Shown here: one piece after another, positions 10,301-17,136 of the stretch
Layout of the letters: every line of letters begins with the position of its first letter
Position numbering within the stretch: position 1 is the stretch's first letter
Origin: an uncultured Lachnospiraceae bacterium
GTDB lineage: Bacteria; Bacillota; Clostridia; Lachnospirales; Lachnospiraceae
NCBI GenBank assembly: GCA_910586645.1
Contig: CAJUIS010000020.1
Location: forward strand, 1-46,643
Length of the DNA stretch: 46,643 nucleotides
Reading direction: 5' to 3'
The notes under the pieces: model-generated
Database searches by the model: none
What the model was told of the DNA's origin: nothing
The model's input: only the letters and a program-made list of their open reading frames with translations
Position numbers and translations under genes: made by a program

Positions 10301-13300
10301 CAATGACAGGACTATTGATCTCTCAAAAGCAGAAGGCCTGTTTCAAATTGATGAACACGCAGGCGCGGCAAAATACAGCGTTGTTTCCGGAGGAACCGGC
10401 GAAGCCGTTATGGGAACAGATAATCAGACGCTGACAGTCAGCAAAAACGGCACGATCCGAATTGGGCTTGTAACGGCTCAGAATGGAAATTATGCGTCAG
10501 GAAAACGTGTCATTGCGGTTCTGACGGTAAATAACAACAGTAACAGAAGCGTACTGACAGAAGCGATTGCTCTGGCAAAAGAAAAGAAGCCGTCAGATTA
10601 CAGCACAGACAGCTATGCTCTGCTTTTGGCAGCGATTGCAGACGCCGAAAAAGCGGCGGCAAATCCGAATGCGCTGCAAAATGGACTGGACAGTCAAACG
10701 CTTACATTGCTGCAGGCAGTGTATACGCTTGCGCCGGCAGGAAGCGAAAATCCGGCGGATCTAAAATTGTTAAATGTGATCGTAAAACTGGCGGAGTCAA
10801 AGGATGAAAGCAAGTATACGGCGGAAAGCTGGACTGCTGTTGCGGCGGCGCTTGCAGCGGCAAAAGAGCTTTCGGCGGATGCTTCGGCGGAAATTATAAA
10901 AACGGCTGCCGGAAACCTGCTTACTGCGTTAAACGACCTTGAAATTGAGACGGAAGTTACGGTAATACAGGACTTTAACGCAGGAACGGCAGCTCCGGCA
11001 GGATGGAAGATTTTGCAGAATGCGAATAATCAGATGGCGGTACAGGCTGTTTCCGGCGCTCCGGCGGGGTATCCGGCAGAAGTAACCGGAAATGCGCTGC
11101 GCGCATACGGCAGCGGCTCAGGCCCAAGAGGCGGACGCGTTGCATATTCAGAGAGTAAAGTTCCGCAGACAGCGACGTTTGAATTTGATTTTTATATCAA
11201 GACGGCTCCTTCAAACCAGCCGAATCTTCTTTATCTGGAGCAGGGTGACGCCGTAAGCTTTGTAAATGAAAACGATACGGTTGCCAATACGGACAAATCA
11301 TTCTTTGCACTGATAGACGGCAAGAAAAACGGCGTGCTGCAGTACTATGATTACAATGCAAAAGCCTGGGTTGATATTCCGGGAGGAAGCGGGAAATGGC
11401 TGCATGCCAGAGTAACGGCTGATTTTGCCGCAAATACGGTAAGCTTCCAGATTCAAAACGGCAGCAAAACCATTGCGGAAGTCGCGCCGGAAAATGCGAT
11501 GGCATTTGCGGATACGGTGACGACGTTTAACCGGATTACGATCGGCTGCCAGAGAAATAAGGGAACGACGAACTGTGACATCTGGCTTGATAACTTTAAA
11601 ATGTCGGGCACATTTGAATCAGAGGGCATCGTTGTAAAAGGCCTTAATGCAGAGAAGAGTTCTATTACAGTAGGCACGGGAACTTCATTGGATCATGTAA
11701 AAGCGGCTTTGGCGGAGATTGGATTTTACGGAAAAGTAGCGTCCGGCAGCATTGCGCCAAAGATGGAAAACAGCGCGGAGGCATGGACAATCGAAGGATA
11801 TGAAGCTAATACAGCGGGAACCTATCAGGCAACGGCGGCATTTGAGCTTCCGGAAGGCTTCGTATGGGCCGACGGAGCGGAGAAAACGGTAAAAGTATCG
11901 GTTATTGTTGTTGCAAGAGCAGATAAAGAGGCGCTGAATACGGCAATTGCCCGTGCAAAAGATCGGAAAGAATCTGACTATACGGCATCCAGTTGGGCAG
12001 AGCTGCAGAAGGCGCTGCAGAAGGCGGAAGAGTTGTCGGCAAAAGAAGATGCGACGCAGGAAGAGGTGAATGCAGCGACAACAGCGCTTCGGAACGCGAT
12101 TGCAGGGTTAAAAGAGGCCGATAAAACAGGACTGCGGGAGGCAATTGCCCGTGCGGAAGGAAGAAATGAAGCGGATTACACGGCGGAGAGCTGGGCAGCG
12201 ATGCAGACGGCGCTTGCGGCGGCAAGGGAGACGGCGGCAAACGCAGACGCTACACAGTCTCAGATCGATGCGGCAACATTTGCGTTAAGTGATGCGCTTC
12301 GAAAACTGGAAGCAGTAAAGCCGGTCAATAAAAATGCATTGAATGTCGTTATTGAGCGTGCAAATGAAAGAAATGAAGCGGATTATAAGGCAGAAAGCTG
12401 GGCAGCGATGCAGACGGCGCTTGCAGCGGCACAGGAACTTGCAGCCAGAGAAGACGCGACCCAGGAAGAAGTGAATGCGGCGACGGCGGCGCTTCGCGAG
12501 GCGATTGCAGAGCTGGTTCGGACAGACGGAACGAAAGATCCGACTGACAAAAAGGGATTAAATGCAGCGATTACCCGTGCAAACGAAAGAAACGAAGAAG
12601 ATTATACAGCGGAAAGCTGGACAGCGATGCAGGCGGCGCTTGCGGAGGCGCAGACAATTGCGGCAAAGACAGACGCCACACAGACAGAAGTAGATGAAGC
12701 GACGTTTAAGTTAAGCGATGCGCTTCGAAATCTGAAAGAAGTCACAGCGGTCAATAAAAATGCGTTAAATGTCGTTATTGATCGTGCAAAAAACAAAAAT
12801 GAGGCAGATTACACAGCATCCAGCTGGGCGGTGATGCAGCAGAAATTGAAAGAGGCAGAAGATTTGGCGGTAAAAGCAGACGCGACCCAGGAAGAAGTAA
12901 ATGCGGCTGCAGAAGCGCTTCGTGAGGCGATTGCCAATCTGGTGAGAGTTGACAAAACAGGATTAAATGAGGCGATTGCCCGTGCGGCGGCAAGGAATGA
13001 AGCAGACTATACGGCAGAAAGCTGGGCGGCGATGGAAAAAGCGCTGCAAGATGCGGAAGATGTGGCGGCAAATGCAGATGCGGTACAGGCGGAAATTGAC
13101 GAGGCGACGCGCGCCTTGAGTGAAGCGATCCGGAATCTGAAAGAAAAAGAGAAAGTGGTTGAACCGGAAAAAGGAAGCCTGGCGGAAACTGTTGCTGAAG
13201 CGGAAGGGAAGAAGCAGTCTGATTATACGCCGGAGAGCTGGGCGCAGTTTGAACAAGTCCTGGCGCAGGTAAAAGCGATCTTAAATAAAGAGGGAGCCAC

Positions 13301-13838
13301 GCAGGAAGAAATCAATAAGGCAAAAGCTGCGCTGCAGGAGGCGATAAAAAACTTAAAGCTGAAGCAGCAGACCGGACAGACGGTAAAAGTTCCGGCGGCG
13401 GGCAGCGTGTTTAACGACGGTATCCTTCAGTATAAGATAACAAAATCGAATGCGAAGAACGGGACAGCGGCGGTTGCAGGGCTGTTAAATAAGAAGCGCA
13501 GTAAGATTACAATACCTGCCACGGTGAAAAAAGACGGGTATACGTTTAAGGTAACGGAGATATTAAAAGGCGTATTCCAGAAGAACAGGAAGATCACGCA
13601 GGTTCAGATTGGCTCAAACGTTAAAAAGATTGGTGCAAAGAGCTTCTATAACTGCAAAAAACTTAATAGGATTACGTTTAAGAACAAGAACGCGGTAAAG
13701 ATTGGCAGCAAGGCATTTTCGGGAATCAAAAAGAAATGCAAAGTGACAGTTCCGAAGAAGATGACGAAAAAGAACTTTGCAAAACTGAAAAAGGGAATGA
13801 AGAGCGCCGGCAAGAAAATTGTTTATAAAAAGAAATAA
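4374..13838 (+). CDS. Giant secreted multidomain GH2 beta-galactosidase (LacZ-type)
   Basis: A 3154-residue exported enzyme predicted to remove terminal beta-galactose. It starts with a signal peptide (cleavage near ANA-A, residue 30). The LacZ-type GH2 unit follows: sugar-binding and Ig-like domains (about 60-400), TIM barrel with acid/base E532 in LGNEAGSD and nucleophile E601 in MMEYQHSMGN, then the large C-terminal LacZ domain (about 838-1137) with GRGPAETYWNRK. Next come two related NPCBM-like modules (about 1253-1461 and 1557-1746), Ig-like segments, two FIVAR units (about 2056-2190), a concanavalin-like module (about 2199-2416), an Ig-like module, seven FIVAR units (about 2516-2999), and a lysine-rich C-terminus with BspA-type leucine-rich repeats. 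No LPXTG motif or C-terminal membrane anchor is visible, so attachment to the cell is unexplained. Start chosen from AAGGAGGAAG just upstream. GH2 assignment is firm; galactoside specificity is inferred from the LacZ layout. Confidence 0.9.
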   Translation: MRSKAAMRLAAAALLSAAAFLWHGADTANAAVVTGNEWTTPEDVRVGQTDARAIVIPFDDVEGAKANPTLYLGKKNSPNYIDLNGTWKFYWVSKPADKPDVEGVTSIPDNYFDITVPSSWQTNMKYAGWKGDEIDWPIYNNQDYPWEASGNGIPKQARGNGSAAPAEYNPVGTYMRTVNINAADIGKQRFIITFLGVESGYYLYVNGRAVGYDEDSFTTGEFDITDYVRAGENLITVQVYHYTTGSYLENQDMIAYAGIHRDVFITKQPKVSIFDYNVETIFKDHDYTSAELDLTVDVSNTADTAATRKVRAYLYDNKGNAVSSVNGIEQNVTAAKGETAKAEFSVKVKNPKLWSAELPNLYTLVLELCDGNGNTLQTAGKRIGFREFYMEGKGNNSEMRINGQNIEFYGVCRGEADPAGGHHVPYETIVKDVQNAKQLNINSIRTSHFPPDPNLIELADEYGLYIMDEVNVESHNARTLAIPANAQYETETGRIFPGNDKRYKNAMVDRMTSLVMRDKNNASVLIYSLGNEAGSDASDRLAPDPQEGNFNRMIDVIKELDSEKLIHYQGWVANQRVDMEGAMYPAHNKLNPGAKPFIMMEYQHSMGNTGGDFAVYTDKFEADARFQGGFLWDYVDQSAYTPKEGKSGSNLTKEDLFFGFDHSWKANSDDYNFCVNGFIFPDRTWSPQAYEIKYGYQDLKFSQTEEQKAEKKITIRNFNRFKNANYYDIKWSVLENGKELSSGIFTDEEVNLAPPTGRIAGASTKEVTAPYTIANPKAGAEYLLLIEYKLKNNEVYARKGYVQGSEQFTIDVKGTDKLLALKDMPNVATADNANEVTITGTTKEGKEFKVVVDKKTGLMKTYQADGRDLITKAPVGSFFRAEPDQNAAVNGTGWAKGNGEAYDAWCDQGENMKDVSVTVKSVVPQMTTVSVNAKLRNDSGYATSYSVYGNGTVVVTAKLTPSASAPDQLGEYGMWMQAPKEFENLTWYGRGPAETYWNRKAGNMIKVWGEEEKTTVAEQFVPYLRIQEAGNKTDVRWIALRDDTGAGLLAGMTYGEGYTGNPLEAVALHYTAKELSTRQSGHWYPYQAEATEDINLRLLTHQKGVGNVTWATEPVSAVIRKSDTELLNYSYTLMPLFADSDAMEKSREILEEAPEIPAITGIALDMNGGRKIVSGFTADKTEYTIELPTGYEGLPAVSAIGPSSLTYTYVQATEEEKTATLTATYTPEGAAPIPVVYKVHFVESSSGGEVQLSSLVTVPATMVQKVPLIHPADSGKLLYAFSGYNRTYQDKNQNGKTLTLGPAASQTTYEYGFAGNAEQIMDIDISGQKARSFSAMGGIDWDMKANNATSSIKFEVWAHKNVSMLTAEYYGNEDYMNPTNNGNGTADWTATGWVKLQGSETAIKGNAADPKEKFENVSLTYQEDGEEKFYEAIRLVMNADGKDSHDQGVWGNPRILCDNVEKPGSGFEEPGEDKEEILINGIPLKGFSADTREYSVKISSGAKIPQVTANVRKAGGTVLARISKVTVPGDVTVSYDNGTAKTFTIHFTRDAAIEGTAAYLSDVVKIPSLTGPDFVQNGNLLYAYSGKGAIYKDKDRAGAKLQLKDGESVKTYDHGFAGAAQQVIDVDISSRKAGTFQADAGVSTAGGAAVKFEVWAHKSVGLLDYSNTKLTADGKNQTDFSKEGWVKLDESEALLAEDGLYHFHTDLTYLQDTETKNYEAIRLVMRSEGDGQGVWGDPVVEFIGDSEPLMLVPVLNNANAEDDGVSVPVLLSGIDTSQDRMFHALLAAYDENNRMAGCAVKTYNAKDTGGNIDETMKVSYDAAAVGNTTVKFMLWDEADPYAPIYGVFTRNNKNGFDYGKLPYVSGIAESAAAGLAIDAAEDAVTVTGTGFAPNSSLTLRASYEKEAEDDHIAQVTADSRGNFSYTYRSNYDLEADSYLDVIVGGNGLETSVKATTRTAEGQGRISVKNVPGRAVYNDRTIDLSKAEGLFQIDEHAGAAKYSVVSGGTGEAVMGTDNQTLTVSKNGTIRIGLVTAQNGNYASGKRVIAVLTVNNNSNRSVLTEAIALAKEKKPSDYSTDSYALLLAAIADAEKAAANPNALQNGLDSQTLTLLQAVYTLAPAGSENPADLKLLNVIVKLAESKDESKYTAESWTAVAAALAAAKELSADASAEIIKTAAGNLLTALNDLEIETEVTVIQDFNAGTAAPAGWKILQNANNQMAVQAVSGAPAGYPAEVTGNALRAYGSGSGPRGGRVAYSESKVPQTATFEFDFYIKTAPSNQPNLLYLEQGDAVSFVNENDTVANTDKSFFALIDGKKNGVLQYYDYNAKAWVDIPGGSGKWLHARVTADFAANTVSFQIQNGSKTIAEVAPENAMAFADTVTTFNRITIGCQRNKGTTNCDIWLDNFKMSGTFESEGIVVKGLNAEKSSITVGTGTSLDHVKAALAEIGFYGKVASGSIAPKMENSAEAWTIEGYEANTAGTYQATAAFELPEGFVWADGAEKTVKVSVIVVARADKEALNTAIARAKDRKESDYTASSWAELQKALQKAEELSAKEDATQEEVNAATTALRNAIAGLKEADKTGLREAIARAEGRNEADYTAESWAAMQTALAAARETAANADATQSQIDAATFALSDALRKLEAVKPVNKNALNVVIERANERNEADYKAESWAAMQTALAAAQELAAREDATQEEVNAATAALREAIAELVRTDGTKDPTDKKGLNAAITRANERNEEDYTAESWTAMQAALAEAQTIAAKTDATQTEVDEATFKLSDALRNLKEVTAVNKNALNVVIDRAKNKNEADYTASSWAVMQQKLKEAEDLAVKADATQEEVNAAAEALREAIANLVRVDKTGLNEAIARAAARNEADYTAESWAAMEKALQDAEDVAANADAVQAEIDEATRALSEAIRNLKEKEKVVEPEKGSLAETVAEAEGKKQSDYTPESWAQFEQVLAQVKAILNKEGATQEEINKAKAALQEAIKNLKLKQQTGQTVKVPAAGSVFNDGILQYKITKSNAKNGTAAVAGLLNKKRSKITIPATVKKDGYTFKVTEILKGVFQKNRKITQVQIGSNVKKIGAKSFYNCKKLNRITFKNKNAVKIGSKAFSGIKKKCKVTVPKKMTKKNFAKLKKGMKSAGKKIVYKKK
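8130..9612 (+). repeat. Two tandem NPCBM-like carbohydrate-binding modules inside the GH2 gene
   Basis: Two copies (about 8130-8757 and 9041-9612) share the order LLYA[FY]SG, Y(E/D)(Y/H)GFAG, DIS, a stretch ending KFEVWAHK, EGWVKL or GWVKL, YEAIRLVM and QGVWG(N/D)P. The KFEVWAHK strand and surrounding pattern recall NPCBM/CBM51 domains, some of which bind galactose; this family match is from memory. Confidence 0.6.
11920..13371 (+). repeat. Array of seven FIVAR units with two-unit periodicity
   Basis: Seven units of roughly 65-72 residues each carry the core (D/E)DYTAESWAAMQ. Units 1, 3 and 5 share DATQEEVNAA, while units 2, 4 and 6 carry a variable (I/V)D(E/A)AT plus LS(D/E)A segment. The DNA of units 3 and 5 is closely similar at an offset of 426 bp. 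The array therefore looks built by duplicating a pair of units; the seventh is divergent. Confidence 0.8.
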
Positions 13839-13870
13839 GATTTTATTTTTGGTGAAGCGGAAGTAAACAG

Positions 13871-13907
13871 CAGACGGATTGCCTTAAGAGGCAGTCCGTC
13901 TGTTTTT
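13871..13907 (+). terminator. Rho-independent terminator after the GH2 gene
   Basis: CAGACGGATTGCC (13871-13883) pairs with GGCAGTCCGTCTG (13890-13902), with one G-T pair and a 6-nt loop, followed by TTTTT. It lies between converging genes and may also stop transcription from rsiV. Confidence 0.8.
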
Positions 13908-13913
13908 ATCCGT

Positions 13914-14822
13914 TTATTTCCGGATGGCGCTAAGCGTGCCTTTTGGAATTATAAATTCCACGCATCCCATGTACATGGGGGCTACATCGCCTTCATTGAA
14001 GCAGATGACGATTTCTCCGTTGTTATTTAAATAAAATTGTGTTTCATCCGTGATTTTTTCGAAGTTCCATTCCGGTGTGTCTGTGTTATCTATCCAGTAG
14101 AATACATTTTCGTCGTCTGCCATCTGTTTTTTCATCTGCTGTTTGATGTTTTCGCTGATGGGGGTGATATAATCGCTGCCTTCCGTAAACAAGTCTTTTA
14201 ACTGCAGCCGTTCTCCGTTTTCCAGATCTATGGTATAGAAATAGTTCCATTCCGCTCCGCTTCCGGCTCCCTGATAGCATTCCAGTTTCAGTGTAAAATA
14301 CTGCTCTGTCGTGGCAATAATTTCAGACGTTACCTGCATACTCTGGTATCCTTCCTGATCTTTGGCGTTTTCTTTAAATTCCGCAATCAGGCGGTCTGTA
14401 ATGGTTTTGATTTCCGCATTGATTTCTTCCGCGGATTTTTTTACTTTCTGCTTTGCCAAACCGGTATCTTCCGTATTGCCCGCTTCTTCTGCCGGAATCT
14501 GTGGAACGATTTCAGGGACTTTGATATCGGCGTTATGCCGTTCGCTTTCAAACTGGTAATCCCGAAACGTAACGACTTCCACCCATTTGGAGAGAACCGG
14601 AATCCGGCTCATGGCATATGCCACACTGCTGGAAGTGTTTGGAAGTATGCTGATAATTACAACTGCAGCGGCTGCGGCTGCGGCAATGTTGCGAATGGTA
14701 TGGCGGCTTTCTTTTTTTGCTGTTTCAATTCTTTTTTTCATAAGGTTCACCTGCTCTTTCGACATATGATGTGTGTGGTATTCCTGTTTCATTTCATTCC
14801 ATTTTTCTTCTCTGCTGCCCAT
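13914..14822 (-). CDS. rsiV: Anti-sigma factor of the RsiV family
   Basis: A 302-residue membrane protein: cytoplasmic N-terminus (1-42) that would hold SigV, an alanine-rich transmembrane helix (about 43-60), then an extracellular part whose C-terminal half fits the DUF3298 domain of RsiV (YFTLKLECYQG, ENGERLQLKDLF, FYLNNNGEIVICFNEGDVAP). In Bacillus subtilis this domain binds lysozyme and RsiV is then cut by signal peptidase and an intramembrane protease, releasing SigV. A fitting signal-peptidase site, AYA at residues 68-70, follows the helix here. AGGAGGG lies 6 nt before the ATG. It is the second gene of the operon, 13 nt after sigV. Confidence 0.85.
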   Translation of the reverse strand: MGSREEKWNEMKQEYHTHHMSKEQVNLMKKRIETAKKESRHTIRNIAAAAAAAVVIISILPNTSSSVAYAMSRIPVLSKWVEVVTFRDYQFESERHNADIKVPEIVPQIPAEEAGNTEDTGLAKQKVKKSAEEINAEIKTITDRLIAEFKENAKDQEGYQSMQVTSEIIATTEQYFTLKLECYQGAGSGAEWNYFYTIDLENGERLQLKDLFTEGSDYITPISENIKQQMKKQMADDENVFYWIDNTDTPEWNFEKITDETQFYLNNNGEIVICFNEGDVAPMYMGCVEFIIPKGTLSAIRK

Positions 14823-14835
14823 AATTTCCCTCCTG

Positions 14836-15369
14836 TTATGAAAATTGTTCTGCAGCGCTCTGCGCGGCGCTTTCCGTATACATCCAGTCTTCCTCCAGTA
14901 TAAGACGAAGCTTCTTCAGGCTGCGGTAAAGGCGGCTTTTGACAGTGTTTGGATTTATGTCAAGAATCGCTGCAATTTCTTCCAGTTTTAAATCTTCAAA
15001 ATATTTCAGTTCGACAATCATCCGGTCTTCATCGGACAGAGAGGAAAGAGCCCGTTTCAGATCAATGTCTTCATAGGAATCTTCCGTTTGTGATTCTGCC
15101 ACGAAATCCAGGGATTCCGTTTTCTTTTGTCTGTGAAACGAAAAAATTTCATTTATCACAATGCGGTAAATCCATGTGGCGGCATAGGATTCCTGTTTTA
15201 AGCTGTTGCAGTTTTTTATGGCTTTATAAGCGGCATTTTGAACAATGTCCCCTGCGTCGTCGTCATTATGGACATAACTGTATGCCAGCCGGTAGTATTG
15301 GTTGTAATTTGCAAGCAGCAGTTCTTCCACTGTTTTTGCTTTTGTTTTTTTCCATGGTAAAAGTCCCAA
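14836..15369 (-). CDS. sigV: ECF RNA polymerase sigma factor, SigV type
   Basis: A 177-residue sigma-70 family factor with region 2 (about 20-85, YNQYYRLAYSYVHNDDDAGDIVQNAAYKAI) and region 4 (about 108-160, SLSDEDRMIVELKYFEDLKLEEIAAILDINPNTVKSRLYR). The start is a TTG; the minus strand shows AAGGGGGCG about 6 nt upstream, and no ATG fits. Its partner is the RsiV anti-sigma factor downstream. The promoter carries ECF-type hexamers, so the operon probably activates itself. In related Firmicutes this pair answers lysozyme and cell-wall damage; no typical target (oatA, dlt) is in this window. Confidence 0.85.
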   Translation of the reverse strand: MGLLPWKKTKAKTVEELLLANYNQYYRLAYSYVHNDDDAGDIVQNAAYKAIKNCNSLKQESYAATWIYRIVINEIFSFHRQKKTESLDFVAESQTEDSYEDIDLKRALSSLSDEDRMIVELKYFEDLKLEEIAAILDINPNTVKSRLYRSLKKLRLILEEDWMYTESAAQSAAEQFS

Positions 15370-15403
15370 GTTTTTCGCCCCCTTATATTTGCTGTTCTAT
15401 AGA

Positions 15404-15435
15404 TTAGACATTACAGGATGGGAAAAAGTTTCACC
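15404..15435 (-). promoter_or_regulatory. ECF-type (SigV-like) autoregulatory promoter
   Basis: Reading the minus strand, GGTGAAAC (15435-15428) is followed after 18 nt by GTCTAA (15409-15404). TGAAAC / CGTC-like hexamers at this distance are the hallmark of SigV and other ECF promoters. Predicted leader about 27 nt. Confidence 0.75.
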
Positions 15436-15465
15436 TAAAAGCAGATTTTATAAAAAAGTGGATCA

Positions 15466-15498
15466 AAAAACGGCAAAGCGTTATGCTCTGCCGTTTTT
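15466..15498 (-). terminator. Terminator of the CoA-transferase gene
   Basis: AAAAACGGCA (15466-15475) pairs with TGCCGTTTTT (15489-15498), with an inner AGC/GCT extension. On the minus strand it is followed by a T-run, 12 nt after the stop codon. Confidence 0.75.
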
Positions 15499-15509
15499 GA
15501 GCGCTCTGT

Positions 15510-16850
15510 TTATTTGTTGCTTTTGCGCCAGATTTTTAATTTCTCCGCGTCTTTGATCAGTTCGTCTCTGAAATCCGGATGCGCAATGGAGATCAAAGCC
15601 TCGGCGCGCTGCCATGCGGAGAGGCCCTTTAAGTTGACCTTGCCGTATTCAGTTACGACATAATGTGTATTGGCGCGTGTGTCTGTGACAATGGAACCAG
15701 GAGATAACGTCGGCACGATGCGGGATTTTAACTGGCCGTCTTTTGTCTTAAATGAGGAAGAGCAGCAGATAAAGCTCTTGCCTCCGTTGGAAAGATAAGC
15801 GCCAAGCACAAAGTCAAGCTGTCCGCCTGCGCCGCTGATGTGTTTTGTTCCGGCCGATTCCGCGTTAATCTGTCCGAATAAATCCAAATCTACGGCGTTA
15901 TTGATAGAAATGAAATTGTCGAGTGCGGAGATGGAGCGGATGTCGTTTGTATAGCTTACCGGCGCGCTTAAAAGTTCCGGATTGTCGTCGATGTAGTCGT
16001 ACATTTTTTTTGTGCCGCAGCCGAATGCGAACGCCTGGCGGAAGCGGTCGATATTTTTCTTTGAGCCGTTGATCTTTCCGGCTTTTGCAATATCCACAAA
16101 GGCGTCTACGTACATTTCCGTATGTACGCCAAGATCCTTTAAGTCGGATTCGGCAATCATAGAGCCGACGGTGTTTGGCATGCCTCCGATTCCAAGCTGT
16201 AAGCAGGCGCCGTTTGGAATTTCTTCTACGATTAATTTGGCAACGGCAATGTCTACGTCGGTAGGCGCGCCGCCCGCTCCCATTTCTGCAATCGGCGGAT
16301 TTTCCCCTTCTACAATATAATCCACTTTGGAAATGTGAATGCAGTTTTCAAAACCGCCGAGACAGCGCGGCATATTTTCATTTACTTCCACGATGATTTT
16401 CTTTGAAGTTTCGCAGACTGCCATCATATGGGAAGCGTTCGGGCCAAAATTAAAATAACCGTGTTTGTCCATCGGCGTCACCTGGAACATGGCGACGTCG
16501 TCGGGGGTGTTGGATTCGCGGTAATAGCGAGGCAGCTCGGAATAGCGGATGGGAGCGTAATAGGCGCAGCCGCGGGCAATTAATTTGCGTTCGATGCCGG
16601 ACATATGCCAGGAATTCCATGTAAAATGCTCTCCGGCGTCTTCCCGTTCAAATACGGCGGGCGTTTTTAAAAGGATGCCGCCGCGCAGATTGACGTTGGT
16701 CAGTTCGTCCGTTCTTTTTGCAAGAGCTTTGTCCAGTGCGTCGACAGTGGCGTTGCACCAGCCGTAATCCACCCAGTCGCCGGATTTGATGACTTTGACT
16801 GCTTCGTCTGCAGAAATGAGTTTTTGTGCGTATTCTTTTGAATAATCCAT
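15510..16850 (-). CDS. Butyryl-CoA:acetate CoA-transferase family enzyme
   Basis: A 446-residue class I CoA-transferase of the acetyl-CoA hydrolase/transferase family. It moves CoA from an acyl-CoA (probably butyryl-CoA) to acetate, the last step of butyrate formation in Roseburia-like bacteria. It shows GDWVDYGWC, APIRYSELPRYYRE, MDKHGYFNFGP, the glycine motif LGIGGMPNTVG and the likely CoA-binding Glu245 in VHTEMYVDAF. Similarity to Roseburia butyryl-CoA:acetate CoA-transferases, as remembered, extends end to end; 4-hydroxybutyrate or propionate CoA-transferase are alternatives within the family. The start at 16850 is chosen because AGGAGGT lies 5 nt upstream; a longer frame to 16919 lacks a site and does not fit the family N-terminus. 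It stands alone, with its own promoter and terminator. Confidence 0.85.
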   Translation of the reverse strand: MDYSKEYAQKLISADEAVKVIKSGDWVDYGWCNATVDALDKALAKRTDELTNVNLRGGILLKTPAVFEREDAGEHFTWNSWHMSGIERKLIARGCAYYAPIRYSELPRYYRESNTPDDVAMFQVTPMDKHGYFNFGPNASHMMAVCETSKKIIVEVNENMPRCLGGFENCIHISKVDYIVEGENPPIAEMGAGGAPTDVDIAVAKLIVEEIPNGACLQLGIGGMPNTVGSMIAESDLKDLGVHTEMYVDAFVDIAKAGKINGSKKNIDRFRQAFAFGCGTKKMYDYIDDNPELLSAPVSYTNDIRSISALDNFISINNAVDLDLFGQINAESAGTKHISGAGGQLDFVLGAYLSNGGKSFICCSSSFKTKDGQLKSRIVPTLSPGSIVTDTRANTHYVVTEYGKVNLKGLSAWQRAEALISIAHPDFRDELIKDAEKLKIWRKSNK

Positions 16851-16945
16851 AGTTACCTCCTGTGCTTGATTTTGTTTTTGTACAATAAATATATCTTTGA
16901 TTATTTCCGTATGGCTCATTTTTCCAAAATGATCCTGTATCCTAT

Positions 16946-16974
16946 ATTATAGGCTGTTTTATTTCATGTGGCAA
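16946..16974 (-). promoter_or_regulatory. Strong promoter of the CoA-transferase gene
   Basis: On the minus strand TTGCCA (16974-16969), 17-nt spacer, TATAAT (16951-16946). Near-consensus hexamers suggest high constitutive expression, as expected for a central fermentation enzyme. Confidence 0.75.
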
Positions 16975-17056
16975 TGCTTAATTTCGGAAGAAAATAAAAT
17001 GCGGACATTTGTTTATGAAAGGATAAGAATAAAAATCAGTAACCCCTCATAAAAAA

Positions 17057-17084
17057 TTGAAAAACAGAAAAGATATGTTATAAT
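17057..17084 (+). promoter_or_regulatory. Promoter of the small lipoprotein gene
   Basis: TTGAAA (17057-17062), 16-nt spacer, TATAAT (17079-17084). The transcript would begin near 17091, which rules out the ATG at 17083 as a start and supports 17137. Confidence 0.7.
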
Positions 17085-17136
17085 GAAAAATGAAGTGTGG
17101 GGAAAATGCCGGACGGCGGGCAAGAGAGGTGAATGT

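Noticed and set aside
11920..13371. Repeat array considered as CRISPR or satellite
   Set aside because: Repeats are in frame, diverged and encode FIVAR domains; there is no repeat-spacer pattern.
16851..16919. N-terminal extension of the CoA-transferase
   Set aside because: No ribosome binding site and not in the family; AGGAGGT marks the start at 16850.
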